NCBI RefSeq assembly: GCF_921292975.1
Contig: NZ_CAKLCM010000003.1
Coordinates: 1,364,001-1,428,000 of the forward strand
Length of the DNA stretch: 64,000 nucleotides
Direction of reading: 5' to 3'
Source of the DNA: Vibrio hippocampi
GTDB taxonomy: Bacteria; Pseudomonadota; Gammaproteobacteria; Enterobacterales; Vibrionaceae
Made by a program: the position numbers and the translations under genes. The notes below the pieces were generated by a model. It made no database searches. It had not been told where the DNA came from and worked only from the letters and a program-made list of their open reading frames with translations. Shown piece after piece: positions 54,993-63,173 of this stretch; the first letter of the stretch is position 1; each line of letters opens with the position of its first letter.

Positions 54993-55155
54993 GATTCAAC
55001 TCTCCGTTTTGCTTATCCCGAACCTGTCTAGACAAGTTTGGACACTTTCCTTATGCCAATAGACATCTTTACCAGTGATAAGCGGTGATAAATAAAGCAG
55101 CAATAACAACAATTAACTAACGGTTATTAACTGCTTGGTTTATGTAGGTTACTTT

Positions 55156-55173
55156 GACCAAGATTTATGACGC
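55156..55173 (-). promoter_or_regulatory. Candidate Pho box upstream of phnF
   Basis: GCGTCATAAATCTTGGTC on the minus strand matches CTGTCATAAATCTGTCAC at 12 of 18 positions, with GTCATAAATCT perfect and the second repeat shifted by one base. 164 bases before the phnF start. Confidence 0.5.
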
Positions 55174-55380
55174 TAACATGTCGTTTTTCTTGCATATTTG
55201 TCATGAAAACGGATAGGGGATGACTTATATAGATAAGTTAAGTGATTGATTTTATGAGATTAAAGTTAATTGCACGCCAAGCTTGTATAGACATGTATAG
55301 CGTCGATATTCACAAACTGTTGATAATCAATTTTGCTGTCGAGTGTGGACGAAAAACGGCAAATAACCCGCACAACAAAA

Positions 55381-55410
55381 AGCCCATGCAAACATAAGAT
55401 TGCATGGGCT
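55381..55410 (-). terminator. Terminator after the phnCDEE operon
   Basis: A perfect 11-bp stem AGCCCATGCAA with an 8-base loop, followed on the minus strand by TTTTTGTTG. Confidence 0.85.
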
Positions 55411-55568
55411 GTGTTTTCGAAATTATTTTCGACATGACTGCTGGCGCGATCATCCCCTTTTGGCGTAACGCAAGCCGGATGAAGCGGCTAATGATTCCGC
55501 TGCTGGCTATTCAACTGCTGACCTCTACTGAGCCAATCATTAATAACCAATAGCTAATAAACCGATCG

Positions 55569-56459
55569 CTAAGGCTGTGCCTTCAACTGCGGCTTAGTCT
55601 GTTCATAGACTTTGATTTGCTCACCAATGATGTACTTGTGACGCAATATACTCGACACCTTATCCAGCACCATAATGATCGCCACCAGAACCAGTGTAAT
55701 AAAGGTCACGACGTCCCAGTTCCAGAGGCGCATATTCTCTGCGTAAACTAAGCCGATACCTCCCGCGCCCACGAAACCCAGTACCGCCGCTGAGCGCGTA
55801 TTAGATTCCAACTGATAAAGGCTGAGCGCTAAGAATGTGGGAAACGACTGGGTAAAAATACCAAAACGATATTTTTGTAAATTAGTCGCACCCAGTGCGG
55901 TTAACCCTCGCGTTGGCTTTTTATCTGCCGCCTCATGGCTTTCGGCAAATAACTTACCAAACAGACCCAGATCTTGCACAAATACTGCCATCACACCGGC
56001 AAGTGGACCCAAGCCGACTGCTCGTACAAACATCATGCCCCATATCGCCATATCAATGCCGCGCAGCACATCAAACAAGCGGCGCATCAAGGTAGCAACA
56101 AAACGGAATGGACCCGTCATCACGTTGCGCGCAGCTAAGAAAGAGAGAGGCAGTGCCACAACCGATGCGGTGAGTGTGCCGCCAAACACAATCGCCAACG
56201 TAATGCCGATTTGCGAGAAGTAATAGCCAAATGGCCAGTTCCAGAAATCTTTCCAGATAAACATATGCAGAAAATAACTGCCGATCTTCTCGTTGCCCAT
56301 GGCGAACTGTTCTGCGCTCACTCCAAAGTGAGCAAAGAAGATCAAGTAGTAAGCCACCACAACCACAGCAGCTAATCCAACACGCCCCAGATAACGATTC
56401 TGCTGCGCGAAAATTTCTTTATTATCTTGCTCAATCTGAGCCAAAGTACCTGCTGTCAT
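55569..56459 (-). CDS. phnE: Phosphonate ABC transporter permease PhnE (second)
   Basis: A 296-residue permease with six hydrophobic helices and the EAA-type cytoplasmic loop (TRGLTALGATNLQKYRFGIFTQSFPTF near residue 200). It starts at the last base of the preceding phnE stop (TAATG), so the two permeases are co-translated and probably pair as the channel of PhnCDE. The sequence differs clearly from the first PhnE; they are related, not a recent tandem duplication. Ends 158 bases before the terminator. Confidence 0.92.
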   Translation of the reverse strand: MTAGTLAQIEQDNKEIFAQQNRYLGRVGLAAVVVVAYYLIFFAHFGVSAEQFAMGNEKIGSYFLHMFIWKDFWNWPFGYYFSQIGITLAIVFGGTLTASVVALPLSFLAARNVMTGPFRFVATLMRRLFDVLRGIDMAIWGMMFVRAVGLGPLAGVMAVFVQDLGLFGKLFAESHEAADKKPTRGLTALGATNLQKYRFGIFTQSFPTFLALSLYQLESNTRSAAVLGFVGAGGIGLVYAENMRLWNWDVVTFITLVLVAIIMVLDKVSSILRHKYIIGEQIKVYEQTKPQLKAQP

Positions 56460-57334
56460 TACCTAACATCTCCACTAATGACTTTCTTTCTCAACATCCC
56501 AGAGAGCACATCAATAATCGCGACCACCAAAATAATCAGCATCAGAGTAATACTCACTTGGTCATGGCGACCGAGGCTAATATTGGTCATCAATTCTTGT
56601 CCGATACCGCCCGCGCCCACTAAACCAAGAATGGTCGATGAACGGAAGTTAATCTCAAAACGCAAAAAGACGTAGGAGAGCACAATCGGTTTTACCTGAG
56701 GCCAGAATGCAAAACGAATACGCTGCACCGGCGTTGCACCACTTGACGTTAAGCCTCTGATCGGCTTATCGGAAATGGTTTCAATCGACTCGTAAAATAG
56801 CTTGGTCAAGCTGCCCACCGTATGCAAAGCCAGCGCCACAAAACCGGGAAAGGTTCCCACGCCATAAGCCATAACAAACATCACCGCCCAAGCTAACTCT
56901 GGCATGGTGCGTAAAAACGCCACAAAGGAGCGAACCGCCACTCTGACTGGCGCAGGCGCATAGCCATTATTTGCCGCCAAAAAAGCCAATACAATCGCGA
57001 TACACGCAGACACGAGCGTCGCTGCCATCGCCACATTGATGGTTTCCCATAGCAACGGCACCTGAATATGAAGTCTGTAACCCCAATACACCAAAGAGCC
57101 TGGTACCGCTCTTCCTGCCTCATCACGACCGGCGAACAGTGTATCCCATGACAGGTTAGGCAAAGTGTCATAAATGTAATCAAAGAAAGCAGGGGCATTA
57201 GTGATGATTTTGCTAACACTAAATTCGGCATAATGGCCAGACAACAGATAAAGCGCCATAAATAACGAAGACCACATAAAGGCATCGACTTTCTGCTTAC
57301 GTCGTATCTGTCCGTAATATTGTTCAAACTGCAT
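56459..57334 (-). CDS. phnE: Phosphonate ABC transporter permease PhnE (first)
   Basis: A 291-residue permease: MFVMAYGVGTFPGFVALALHTVGSLTKLFYESIETISDKPIRGLTSSGATPVQRI holds the typical EAA loop near residue 200, and six helices are seen. It precedes the second PhnE by one overlapping base. It imports phosphonate together with PhnD and PhnC. The 123-base gap to phnD upstream has no clear hairpin. Confidence 0.92.
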   Translation of the reverse strand: MQFEQYYGQIRRKQKVDAFMWSSLFMALYLLSGHYAEFSVSKIITNAPAFFDYIYDTLPNLSWDTLFAGRDEAGRAVPGSLVYWGYRLHIQVPLLWETINVAMAATLVSACIAIVLAFLAANNGYAPAPVRVAVRSFVAFLRTMPELAWAVMFVMAYGVGTFPGFVALALHTVGSLTKLFYESIETISDKPIRGLTSSGATPVQRIRFAFWPQVKPIVLSYVFLRFEINFRSSTILGLVGAGGIGQELMTNISLGRHDQVSITLMLIILVVAIIDVLSGMLRKKVISGDVR

Positions 57335-57457
57335 GATAAGAACCAGTGAATATGTATTGAGTGTAGAAACGAGAACTCGCTCGTGAGGTCATGTCAGAAG
57401 ACATACAATGAAATGGCAAATGGCAGTCCGAAAGCTCGGACCGCCATCAAACTCAAG

Positions 57458-58381
57458 TTAGCGTTGAGCAAACTTAGTGGCTTTTACCAGGTCGATAATT
57501 GACTGATATTCCGCAACACTTGTTTCAGCAAGGTGCAGTTGACCGCCCGCCGCTTTTGCGAAACATGCGTTATCTTCTTTATCTAGTTTTTTCACTGCCG
57601 CAACCAGTTTATCTTTAAACTCTGGGTCAAGAGAGTTGCTGACGATAGTCGGACCATTGGCAATCAGTGGCGACTTCCAGATGATGCGGATCTTGTTCAT
57701 CAAATCAGCGTCGTGCTCCATATAGCGACGAAGTGCGCCAGCAGAATAGCCTTCACTCTCTTCACCGACCAAAGACGCCCATGTTACTGCGGCATCAAAC
57801 TGACCATTCAACACGCCAACAATGTCTTGCTCATGACCGCCAGAAAACGTGACCGACTCAAAGAAGTCATTGTATTTGTTATCCATATTGCCACCTAGCG
57901 ATTGCTCCAACTGGTTGTTTGGAATCAGGTAGCCAGAGGTTGAGTTTGGATCAGCAAACGAAAATGCCTGTCCTTTCAAATCTTCAATCGAGTGATAAGG
58001 GCTGTCTGCTTTGACCAAAATAACCGAGTGATAACCACGAGAGTTATCGGTGTTGTCAGTAGTAATACCAACGAGGTCTACAGCGTTTGGATCGTTCAGG
58101 TATATCTCAGCATAAGACTTTGGCGACATATTGATCACAAGGTCAATTTTCTTACCCAGTAGACCTTGAATGACCGCGTTGTAGTCGCTTGAGTTACGGA
58201 TATTCGTTTTCACACCCAGCTCAGCATTTAAAAAGTCTGCCACACATTGGTTATCACCAATTTGGTCTGCCGCGTTTTGACCGCCAAGAATACCTAGGTT
58301 AATTTCTTCCGGAGCCGCCGCTTGAGTATTAAATGAGATAGCTGCCGCGAGTGCCAGACCTGTAGTAAGTAGCTTTTTCAT
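57458..58381 (-). CDS. phnD: Phosphonate-binding protein PhnD
   Basis: A 307-residue periplasmic phosphonate-binding protein with signal peptide (residues 1-22, AISFNTQAAA) and family segments NLGILGGQNAADQI, ADPNSTSGYLIP and FDAAVTWASLVGE. It captures phosphonate such as AEP in the periplasm and delivers it to PhnE. 67 bases after phnC. The poly-Ser/Thr loop SGYLIP is typical of the family's ligand site. Confidence 0.93.
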   Translation of the reverse strand: MKKLLTTGLALAAAISFNTQAAAPEEINLGILGGQNAADQIGDNQCVADFLNAELGVKTNIRNSSDYNAVIQGLLGKKIDLVINMSPKSYAEIYLNDPNAVDLVGITTDNTDNSRGYHSVILVKADSPYHSIEDLKGQAFSFADPNSTSGYLIPNNQLEQSLGGNMDNKYNDFFESVTFSGGHEQDIVGVLNGQFDAAVTWASLVGEESEGYSAGALRRYMEHDADLMNKIRIIWKSPLIANGPTIVSNSLDPEFKDKLVAAVKKLDKEDNACFAKAAGGQLHLAETSVAEYQSIIDLVKATKFAQR

Positions 58382-58448
58382 GTTAGTTCCTAATCGTATT
58401 TATTCTGTTCACATCATTGTGATTTTGCTAAAAAGTTTACAAAGGCGA

Positions 58449-59288
58449 TCAGTCAAGCTGATCAATTTCATCACCATATAGCTGGTGTAAAATGGTTTCG
58501 GTCAGTCCTGATGGGTGTCCATCGTAGATAACCTTGCCTTTTTCTAGGCCAATGACTCGGGTGCAATATTGCTGCACCAGTTCAATTGAATGGAGATTCA
58601 CCATCACAGCGATTCCGTCATCGCTGACTTTCTGCAGCGCTTCCATAATTCTGGTGGTGTTCTTGGGATCAAGTGAGGCAACCGGTTCGTCGGCAAGCAG
58701 AATTTTTGGGTTCTGCATCAAGGCACGACAGATAGCAACACGCTGTTGCTGACCGCCAGAAAGATTTTCGGCACGTTGCAGCGCATATGGCAGCATGTTG
58801 AGCCATTTAAGCAACGAGATCGCTTTAGCTTTGTCTTGCTTACTAAAGACTTTAAACAGTGATTTGATGGTTGAGGTATGACTCAAACGACCTAACAGCA
58901 CATTCGAAATGACATCCAAACGCGGCACTAAGCAGAAGTCCTGGAAGATCATGCCACAGTGAGTACGCCAAGCGCGTAGTTCTTTACGTGTCATCGTCAA
59001 CACATCATCGGTGGTGTTGTCACGGTGGACGTTAAGGATCTTGCCGCTGGTGGCTGGTATAGTCCCGTTTAACGTGTGCAATAACGTGGATTTACCTGCA
59101 CCAGAGCGACCAATCACGGCAACAAATTCCCCGGCACGTAGCTCTAGACTGATCCCGTTAAGGACGACTTTCCCTTCTTGATATGACTTGGTCAGCTTGT
59201 CTACCGCAAGTACTTTACGACCTGGGTTAGCATTGCAAGCTTCCGTTGCGTCATTATCAATAATCAGCTCAGGCGCGATCATGGCCAT
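58449..59288 (-). CDS. phnC: Phosphonate ABC transporter ATPase PhnC
   Basis: A 279-residue ABC ATPase: Walker [10 protein letters not shown] near residue 55, Q-loop IFQDFCLV, signature LSGGQQQR near 167 and Walker [14 protein letters not shown]. It powers phosphonate import. I start at MAMIAPEL (59288), with GGAGA 6 bases upstream; the longer frame to 59309 lacks this. First gene of phnCDEE, on the same strand as the phnF operon but separately promoted. Confidence 0.93.
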   Translation of the reverse strand: MAMIAPELIIDNDATEACNANPGRKVLAVDKLTKSYQEGKVVLNGISLELRAGEFVAVIGRSGAGKSTLLHTLNGTIPATSGKILNVHRDNTTDDVLTMTRKELRAWRTHCGMIFQDFCLVPRLDVISNVLLGRLSHTSTIKSLFKVFSKQDKAKAISLLKWLNMLPYALQRAENLSGGQQQRVAICRALMQNPKILLADEPVASLDPKNTTRIMEALQKVSDDGIAVMVNLHSIELVQQYCTRVIGLEKGKVIYDGHPSGLTETILHQLYGDEIDQLD

Positions 59289-59353
59289 GTCTGTTCTCCA
59301 ATCCAACAATATATAAATTAATGGTTATTAGAACGGAGAAGTTTTAACTATTT

Positions 59354-59371
59354 TGGATAGTTTTATGACTA
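59354..59371 (-). promoter_or_regulatory. Candidate Pho box upstream of phnC
   Basis: TAGTCATAAAACTATCCA on the minus strand matches 13 of 18 positions of the Pho box CTGTCATAWAWCTGTCAC. It lies 66-83 bases upstream of the phnC start. Confidence 0.55.
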
Positions 59372-59385
59372 AACGGTGAACATCT

Positions 59386-59415
59386 CATCTAGACAAGCAG
59401 AAAGTGACCTAGACC
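59386..59415. promoter_or_regulatory. Two candidate PhnF operators upstream of phnC
   Basis: CATCTAGACA (59386-59395) and GACCTAGACC (59406-59415), both CTAGAC/TAGA-centred like the TGTCTAGACA at phnF; they are about 100-125 bases upstream of phnC, beyond the Pho-box-like site. One regulator for both operons is implied. Confidence 0.45.
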
Positions 59416-59489
59416 AGATTTTGGTTGCTCAAAAGTTAGCCCACAACACAAACATCAAGATGGGAAACTGAGGGGTTGCACAATAAAAC

Positions 59490-59514
59490 ACACCCAAGTC
59501 ATAGACTTGGGTGT
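59490..59514 (-). terminator. Terminator after yajD-like gene
   Basis: A perfect 11-bp stem ACACCCAAGTC with ATA loop; on the minus strand the following bases are TTTTATTG. Confidence 0.8.
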
Positions 59515-59523
59515 TGGGTTGGT

Positions 59524-59594
59524 GGGTATTGAGTGCTGGGTATTTGAATATAAGGGTACTTGAATATATTGCTATTTGAATATATTGCTATTTC
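59524..59594. repeat. 16-17 bp tandem repeat overlapping the 3' end of yajD
   Basis: TTGAATATATTGCTAT occurs twice exactly (59560-59575, 59576-59591) with two diverged units (GGGTATTTGAATATAA and GGGTACTTGAATATATT) before them. The last unit overlaps the yajD stop codon. Confidence 0.8.
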
Positions 59595-59932
59595 TTTATC
59601 ATGTTAGCGAGATCAGCAAACGGGTTGTAGGTTGCCCCTTGGTGGTTGTCTTCCCCCGGCTTCACTTCACTGCCATAGCGCTCATGCTCAAGGTATTTAC
59701 TGTGTTCGTGGTCGTGACAGTAAAGACATAACAATTCCCAGTTGCTTCCATCTTCAGGGTTATTGGTATGGTCGTGATCTTTATGATGCACGGTCAATTC
59801 ACGCAAATTAGAATAGACAAACTCTCTAGCACAATTGCCACACACCCAAGGATAAAGTTTTAGTGCTTTTTCACGATAATCCGATTCTTTACGAGCGTAA
59901 GCTGCACTGGTTCCGTAATAATCTGACGCCAT
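59588..59932 (-). CDS. yajD: YajD-like HNH nuclease
   Basis: A 114-residue HNH-family protein: CGNCAREF ... LTVHHKDHDHTNNPEDGSNWELLCLYCHDHEHSKYLE, with paired CxxC zinc ligands and the catalytic HH/N residues. Homologous to E. coli YajD (function not established). Start MASDYYGTS (59932), GGAA upstream; the longer frame is not used. Single gene whose stop codon lies in a 16-bp repeat. Confidence 0.88.
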   Translation of the reverse strand: MASDYYGTSAAYARKESDYREKALKLYPWVCGNCAREFVYSNLRELTVHHKDHDHTNNPEDGSNWELLCLYCHDHEHSKYLEHERYGSEVKPGEDNHQGATYNPFADLANMIKK

Positions 59933-60011
59933 ATTTCCGATTCCATCAATAGTAATAACTGAGCAGATGCTAGCATATTCGAGCATCCTAAAAAGTGACC
60001 GAGATTAAGCC

Positions 60012-61070
60012 TTACTCTGCATCAACCCTCAGCACCAGTTTACCTACGTGCTGTTTGTCTCCAAAAGCGTGTTGTGCCAGTGCAATATCTTTTAAAGCAA
60101 AGCTCTGAGCAACCAATGGCTTAATTTTCCCCTGTTCGATACGCGTGACCAAATTGGCAAACACTTGAGGAAGTAGCACGGTACAACCCAATAGTGATAG
60201 GTCCTTTAGATACAGGCTTCTCACATCAAGGTTCACCATTGCGCCGCCAATAGCCCCAGCAACCGCATAACGACCAAACGGCTTCATCACATCCAATAGC
60301 TCAGGCCACTGATTGCCCGCCACCAGATCAACCACCACATCGACATGGTTGTGACCTAAAGCCTCGATAAGATTGTCACCGCGATTGATGACCTGATCTG
60401 CTCCTAACTGCATCAATAACTCACGTTTGCTTTCACTGGTTACAGCGATCACCGTAGCGCCACGCGCCTTTGCCAACTGAACCGCAGCCGAACCAACACC
60501 GCCTGAAGCGCCGGTCACTAAAACCGTCTCGCCACGTTGAACATCAGCACGAGTGAGCATGTTTTCTGCCGTTGAATAAGAGCAAGGAAATGAGGCGAGT
60601 TCAACATCAGACAACGCCGTTTCAATTCTGTAGGCATGCTTGGCAGCCACTTTGGTATATTCCGCAAAGCCACCATCGCATTCGGAACCAAAATACCAAG
60701 CCTGAGCAAGCGCTTCACCATTACCCTCTTGCAGACATGGCTCAATAATCACTCTTTCTCCGATACGGTTTGAATCGACACCTTCACCCACCGCAACGAT
60801 ATAACCACAGACATCCGCGCCTTGAATTCGAGGGAAGACCAAAGCATTTCCAGACCAAGATGCATCGTCACTGCCATTGTCTGATTTTGAATACCAAGCA
60901 GTGCGAGTATTGATATCGGTGTTATTCACCCCTGCCGCGGCGACTTTAATCAACACCTCTCCTTTTAAAGGGACAGGCACTTTAAGGTCATCGCGATACA
61001 CCAGTTGTTCTGGACCTCCATGGCCGACCAGTTGAACCCCTTTCATGTTTTCAGGAACGGTAAACATCAT
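60012..61070 (-). CDS. Zinc-type alcohol dehydrogenase / quinone oxidoreductase-like
   Basis: A 352-residue medium-chain dehydrogenase/reductase: N-terminal VPLKGEVLIKVAAAGVNNTDINTR, GADVCGYIVAVGEGV, and the NADPH-binding GASGGVGSAAVQLAKARGATVIAV near residue 185. Zinc-ligand cysteines of true ADHs are absent, so a quinone oxidoreductase or enoyl-reductase-like role is more likely. One base after the adjacent TetR gene (2-base spacing), which probably represses both. Confidence 0.85.
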   Translation of the reverse strand: MMFTVPENMKGVQLVGHGGPEQLVYRDDLKVPVPLKGEVLIKVAAAGVNNTDINTRTAWYSKSDNGSDDASWSGNALVFPRIQGADVCGYIVAVGEGVDSNRIGERVIIEPCLQEGNGEALAQAWYFGSECDGGFAEYTKVAAKHAYRIETALSDVELASFPCSYSTAENMLTRADVQRGETVLVTGASGGVGSAAVQLAKARGATVIAVTSESKRELLMQLGADQVINRGDNLIEALGHNHVDVVVDLVAGNQWPELLDVMKPFGRYAVAGAIGGAMVNLDVRSLYLKDLSLLGCTVLLPQVFANLVTRIEQGKIKPLVAQSFALKDIALAQHAFGDKQHVGKLVLRVDAE

Positions 61071-61071
61071 T

Positions 61072-61614
61072 TTATGACTCCATAAATATCGTTAAGGCAT
61101 GATTCGCTTCAACCACAGCGGTTTGACCTAATACAGGCCACGCGGCGGCGATTCCCTCATGAAGTAAAAAAAATTGAGTGGCTAAATCGGCTCGTTGGCT
61201 CAGTTGGCCGAGTCGGTCACGGACTTCAAGCTTATGCTTCATTACAACTTGATTAATTTCATTATGATCGGGAAACGCAGCCACTGCGCTCGTTGACATG
61301 CATCCATGAGGGGCATTGGTCGACATCCAATGTGCTAGTTTCGAAAAAGTGGCTTGTAACGCCTCGACGCCTTGTTGGTGAATATCTTGCGAGCCACTGT
61401 CTTGCGATAAAAACTCAAGATAGCGCACATGACGATGCTCAAGGGCAGCAATAACCATCGCCTCTTTTGACGGGTAGTGTTTATACAGAGTGCGTAGACT
61501 GACATTACAGGCATCTTTGAGTTGCGCCACACTCGGATTCGCAAACCCCATCTGACTAAACGCTTGTTCGAGATCAGCAGCAATGGCTTGTTTCAGTGTG
61601 TTGTGTTTAAGCAT
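61072..61614 (-). CDS. TetR-family repressor of the adjacent oxidoreductase
   Basis: A 180-residue TetR regulator: helix-turn-helix MGFANPSVAQLKDACNVSLRTLYKHYPSKEAM near residue 20-50. It is transcribed ahead of the oxidoreductase, 1 base apart, and a large palindromic operator lies directly upstream. Substrate/inducer unknown. No strong ribosome site is seen (AAGCATAAG upstream). Confidence 0.88.
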   Translation of the reverse strand: MLKHNTLKQAIAADLEQAFSQMGFANPSVAQLKDACNVSLRTLYKHYPSKEAMVIAALEHRHVRYLEFLSQDSGSQDIHQQGVEALQATFSKLAHWMSTNAPHGCMSTSAVAAFPDHNEINQVVMKHKLEVRDRLGQLSQRADLATQFFLLHEGIAAAWPVLGQTAVVEANHALTIFMES

Positions 61615-61627
61615 AAGAGACTCATCA

Positions 61628-61673
61628 GGTAGAATGAATGTTCTACCCTGCAGGGTAGAACAATCATTCTACC
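61628..61673. promoter_or_regulatory. Double operator upstream of the TetR gene
   Basis: A 46-bp palindrome with 23-bp arms and one mismatch (61628-61673). It consists of two inverted-repeat sites GGTAGAA-N6-TTCTACC (each 20 bp) separated by the CTGCAG centre. A TetR dimer pair is the natural reader. It is 14 bases before the start, so it overlaps the promoter. Confidence 0.8.
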
Positions 61674-61784
61674 CCGTCAATTACAGAGTTTTCGTCGCGG
61701 TAGTTTTGCTTGCGTTGTTTTGTTTGGAGAGCGTTATTTTGCTTGCATAGCAGTGCTTCGAACATCGCCTTTTGGCAATAAAAA

Positions 61785-62372
61785 CTAACGTTTCAGTTTT
61801 TCGCTAAGATGCTGATTCACGGTAGGCCACTCACTATTAATGATGGAGAACACTACGGTGTCACGGTAGCCACCATTCGCCATTTTTTGGTGCTGACGAA
61901 GCACACCATCTTGTTTAGCGCCCAGTCGAGCGATCGCCGTTCGAGACTTCTCATTATGCCAATGTGTACAAAACGCAACAGCAATAGCACCAAGATTTTC
62001 AAAGGCATGACGAAGAAGTAACTGCTTACATTCCGTATTAACACTTGAGCGTTGATAAGATTGAGCATACCAAGTATACCCAATTTCCACTCGCTGATTC
62101 GCACTATCTGCATTGCAAAAGCGGGTCGTTCCAATCACCGTATCAGTCAATTTATCGATAACCACAAAAGGCAACGCTGTCCCTTGCTGTTGGCTATCCA
62201 AAGCCTGTTGAATATACGATTCAATGGTCCTTCCACTAGGCACTGAGGTATACCAGAGATCCCATAACTGACCATCACTGGCCGCGGCAACCAGTGCGGA
62301 TGCATGCCCCTTTTCTAGTGTCACTAATTTGACCGTTTTTGCTTCTAGTTCAATCGGGTAAAGCCACATCAT
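61785..62372 (-). CDS. GNAT acetyltransferase (RimJ/RimL type)
   Basis: A 195-residue acetyltransferase of the RimJ/RimL/SAT group: IGTTRFCNADSANQRVEIGYTWYAQSYQRSSVNTECKQLLLRHAFENLGAIAV, with the RRSSVNTE-type acetyl-CoA loop near residue 105, and CTHWHNEKSRTAIARLGAKQDGVLRQH. Substrate unknown (ribosomal protein N-terminus or small molecule). Preceded by AGGACG. Single gene. Confidence 0.83.
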   Translation of the reverse strand: MMWLYPIELEAKTVKLVTLEKGHASALVAAASDGQLWDLWYTSVPSGRTIESYIQQALDSQQQGTALPFVVIDKLTDTVIGTTRFCNADSANQRVEIGYTWYAQSYQRSSVNTECKQLLLRHAFENLGAIAVAFCTHWHNEKSRTAIARLGAKQDGVLRQHQKMANGGYRDTVVFSIINSEWPTVNQHLSEKLKR

Positions 62373-62605
62373 AACGTCCTTTTTGTTGGCTAATTGCTCA
62401 CAGAACTTGCAATATATTGCAAGTTCTCACAATAATCTCGGAGAATAAAATCAAGCTCTATATTCATGGCTTGCTATTTTATTTAGGCTTACTTGGCGAG
62501 CTATTGACTCTAATCACTATATTTAAAATCTCACTAAATTTAAATGCTCACAATTTAAAGCCTCGATCGTTCATTTAGATTTTCTACCATTTTAAGGTTT
62601 CTACC
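62373..62605. other. Intergenic gap between the two GNAT genes
   Basis: AT-rich, divergent promoter space for the two GNAT genes. The direct CTTGCAATATATTGCAAG palindrome (62406-62423) is the only pattern I see; it could be an operator. Confidence 0.4.
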
Positions 62606-63040
62606 ATGCCCATAATTGAATTTTCTTCCGGTGAACTAGATAGCCAATTGCAGCAGCAACTGAGTGCTGGTTTCGACCATCATAGCCAGTTTCAGCAAGC
62701 GCCCAGCTATGAGAAGCAACAACTCAATTGGATGCTGCAAGACAGCCAAGGCAAATTGATTGCCGCATTGACTTCTCATTTGCTTTGGGACTGGTTATAC
62801 ATCGATGAACTTTGGGTCGATGACGCGTGCCGTGGCAAGGGAATGGGCAAGAAACTGATGCAGCATGCGGAACAATATGCGCGTAAAGAAAAACTCGCGG
62901 GATTGTGGCTCTGGACGCAAAGCTGGCAAGCGCCAACGTTTTACCAGAGCCTAGGGTTTGTTGAATTTAGTCGCTTTGATAATTTTCCTAAAGGACACTA
63001 TCGCATTGGCTTAAGAAAAACGCTTAACCTCATCGACTAA
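62606..63040 (+). CDS. GNAT-family N-acetyltransferase
   Basis: A 144-residue acetyltransferase: YIDELWVDDACRGKGMGKKLMQHAEQYAR (RGKGMG acetyl-CoA loop near residue 82) and AGLWLWTQSWQAPTFYQSLGFVEFSRFDNFPKGH, typical of histone-acetyltransferase-HPA2-related proteins. Substrate unknown. Single gene; AAGG near the start. Confidence 0.85.
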   Translation: MPIIEFSSGELDSQLQQQLSAGFDHHSQFQQAPSYEKQQLNWMLQDSQGKLIAALTSHLLWDWLYIDELWVDDACRGKGMGKKLMQHAEQYARKEKLAGLWLWTQSWQAPTFYQSLGFVEFSRFDNFPKGHYRIGLRKTLNLID

Positions 63041-63173
63041 CGGAAGCGGTTAGCATCGAAGGAAACAAAACTCCGATCCCCAACCTCGGTACATAGCTCA
63101 TGTATATAGCTCAGGCCATTATTCAGACAAAAATCGGGTCGCCCCTAACAATCAGTAATCAATCGCCATTGCG

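Larger units (their letters stand above)
54993..55568. promoter_or_regulatory. phnF upstream region with operators and Pho-box-like site
   Basis: This 576-bp gap holds TGTCTAGACA at 55025-55034, TGTATAGACA at 55284-55293, and a Pho-box-like GCGTCATAAATCTTGGTC (minus strand, 55156-55173) with the 11-base core GTCATAAATCT. The first palindrome probably blocks phnF transcription; Pho-box position fits PhoB activation. The phnE terminator is at 55381. The remaining sequence has no gene. Confidence 0.6.

Noticed and set aside
60969..60979. GGGACAGGCAC as a further REP-like core
   Set aside because: It lies inside the oxidoreductase coding sequence, encoding VPVPL in frame; a chance match.
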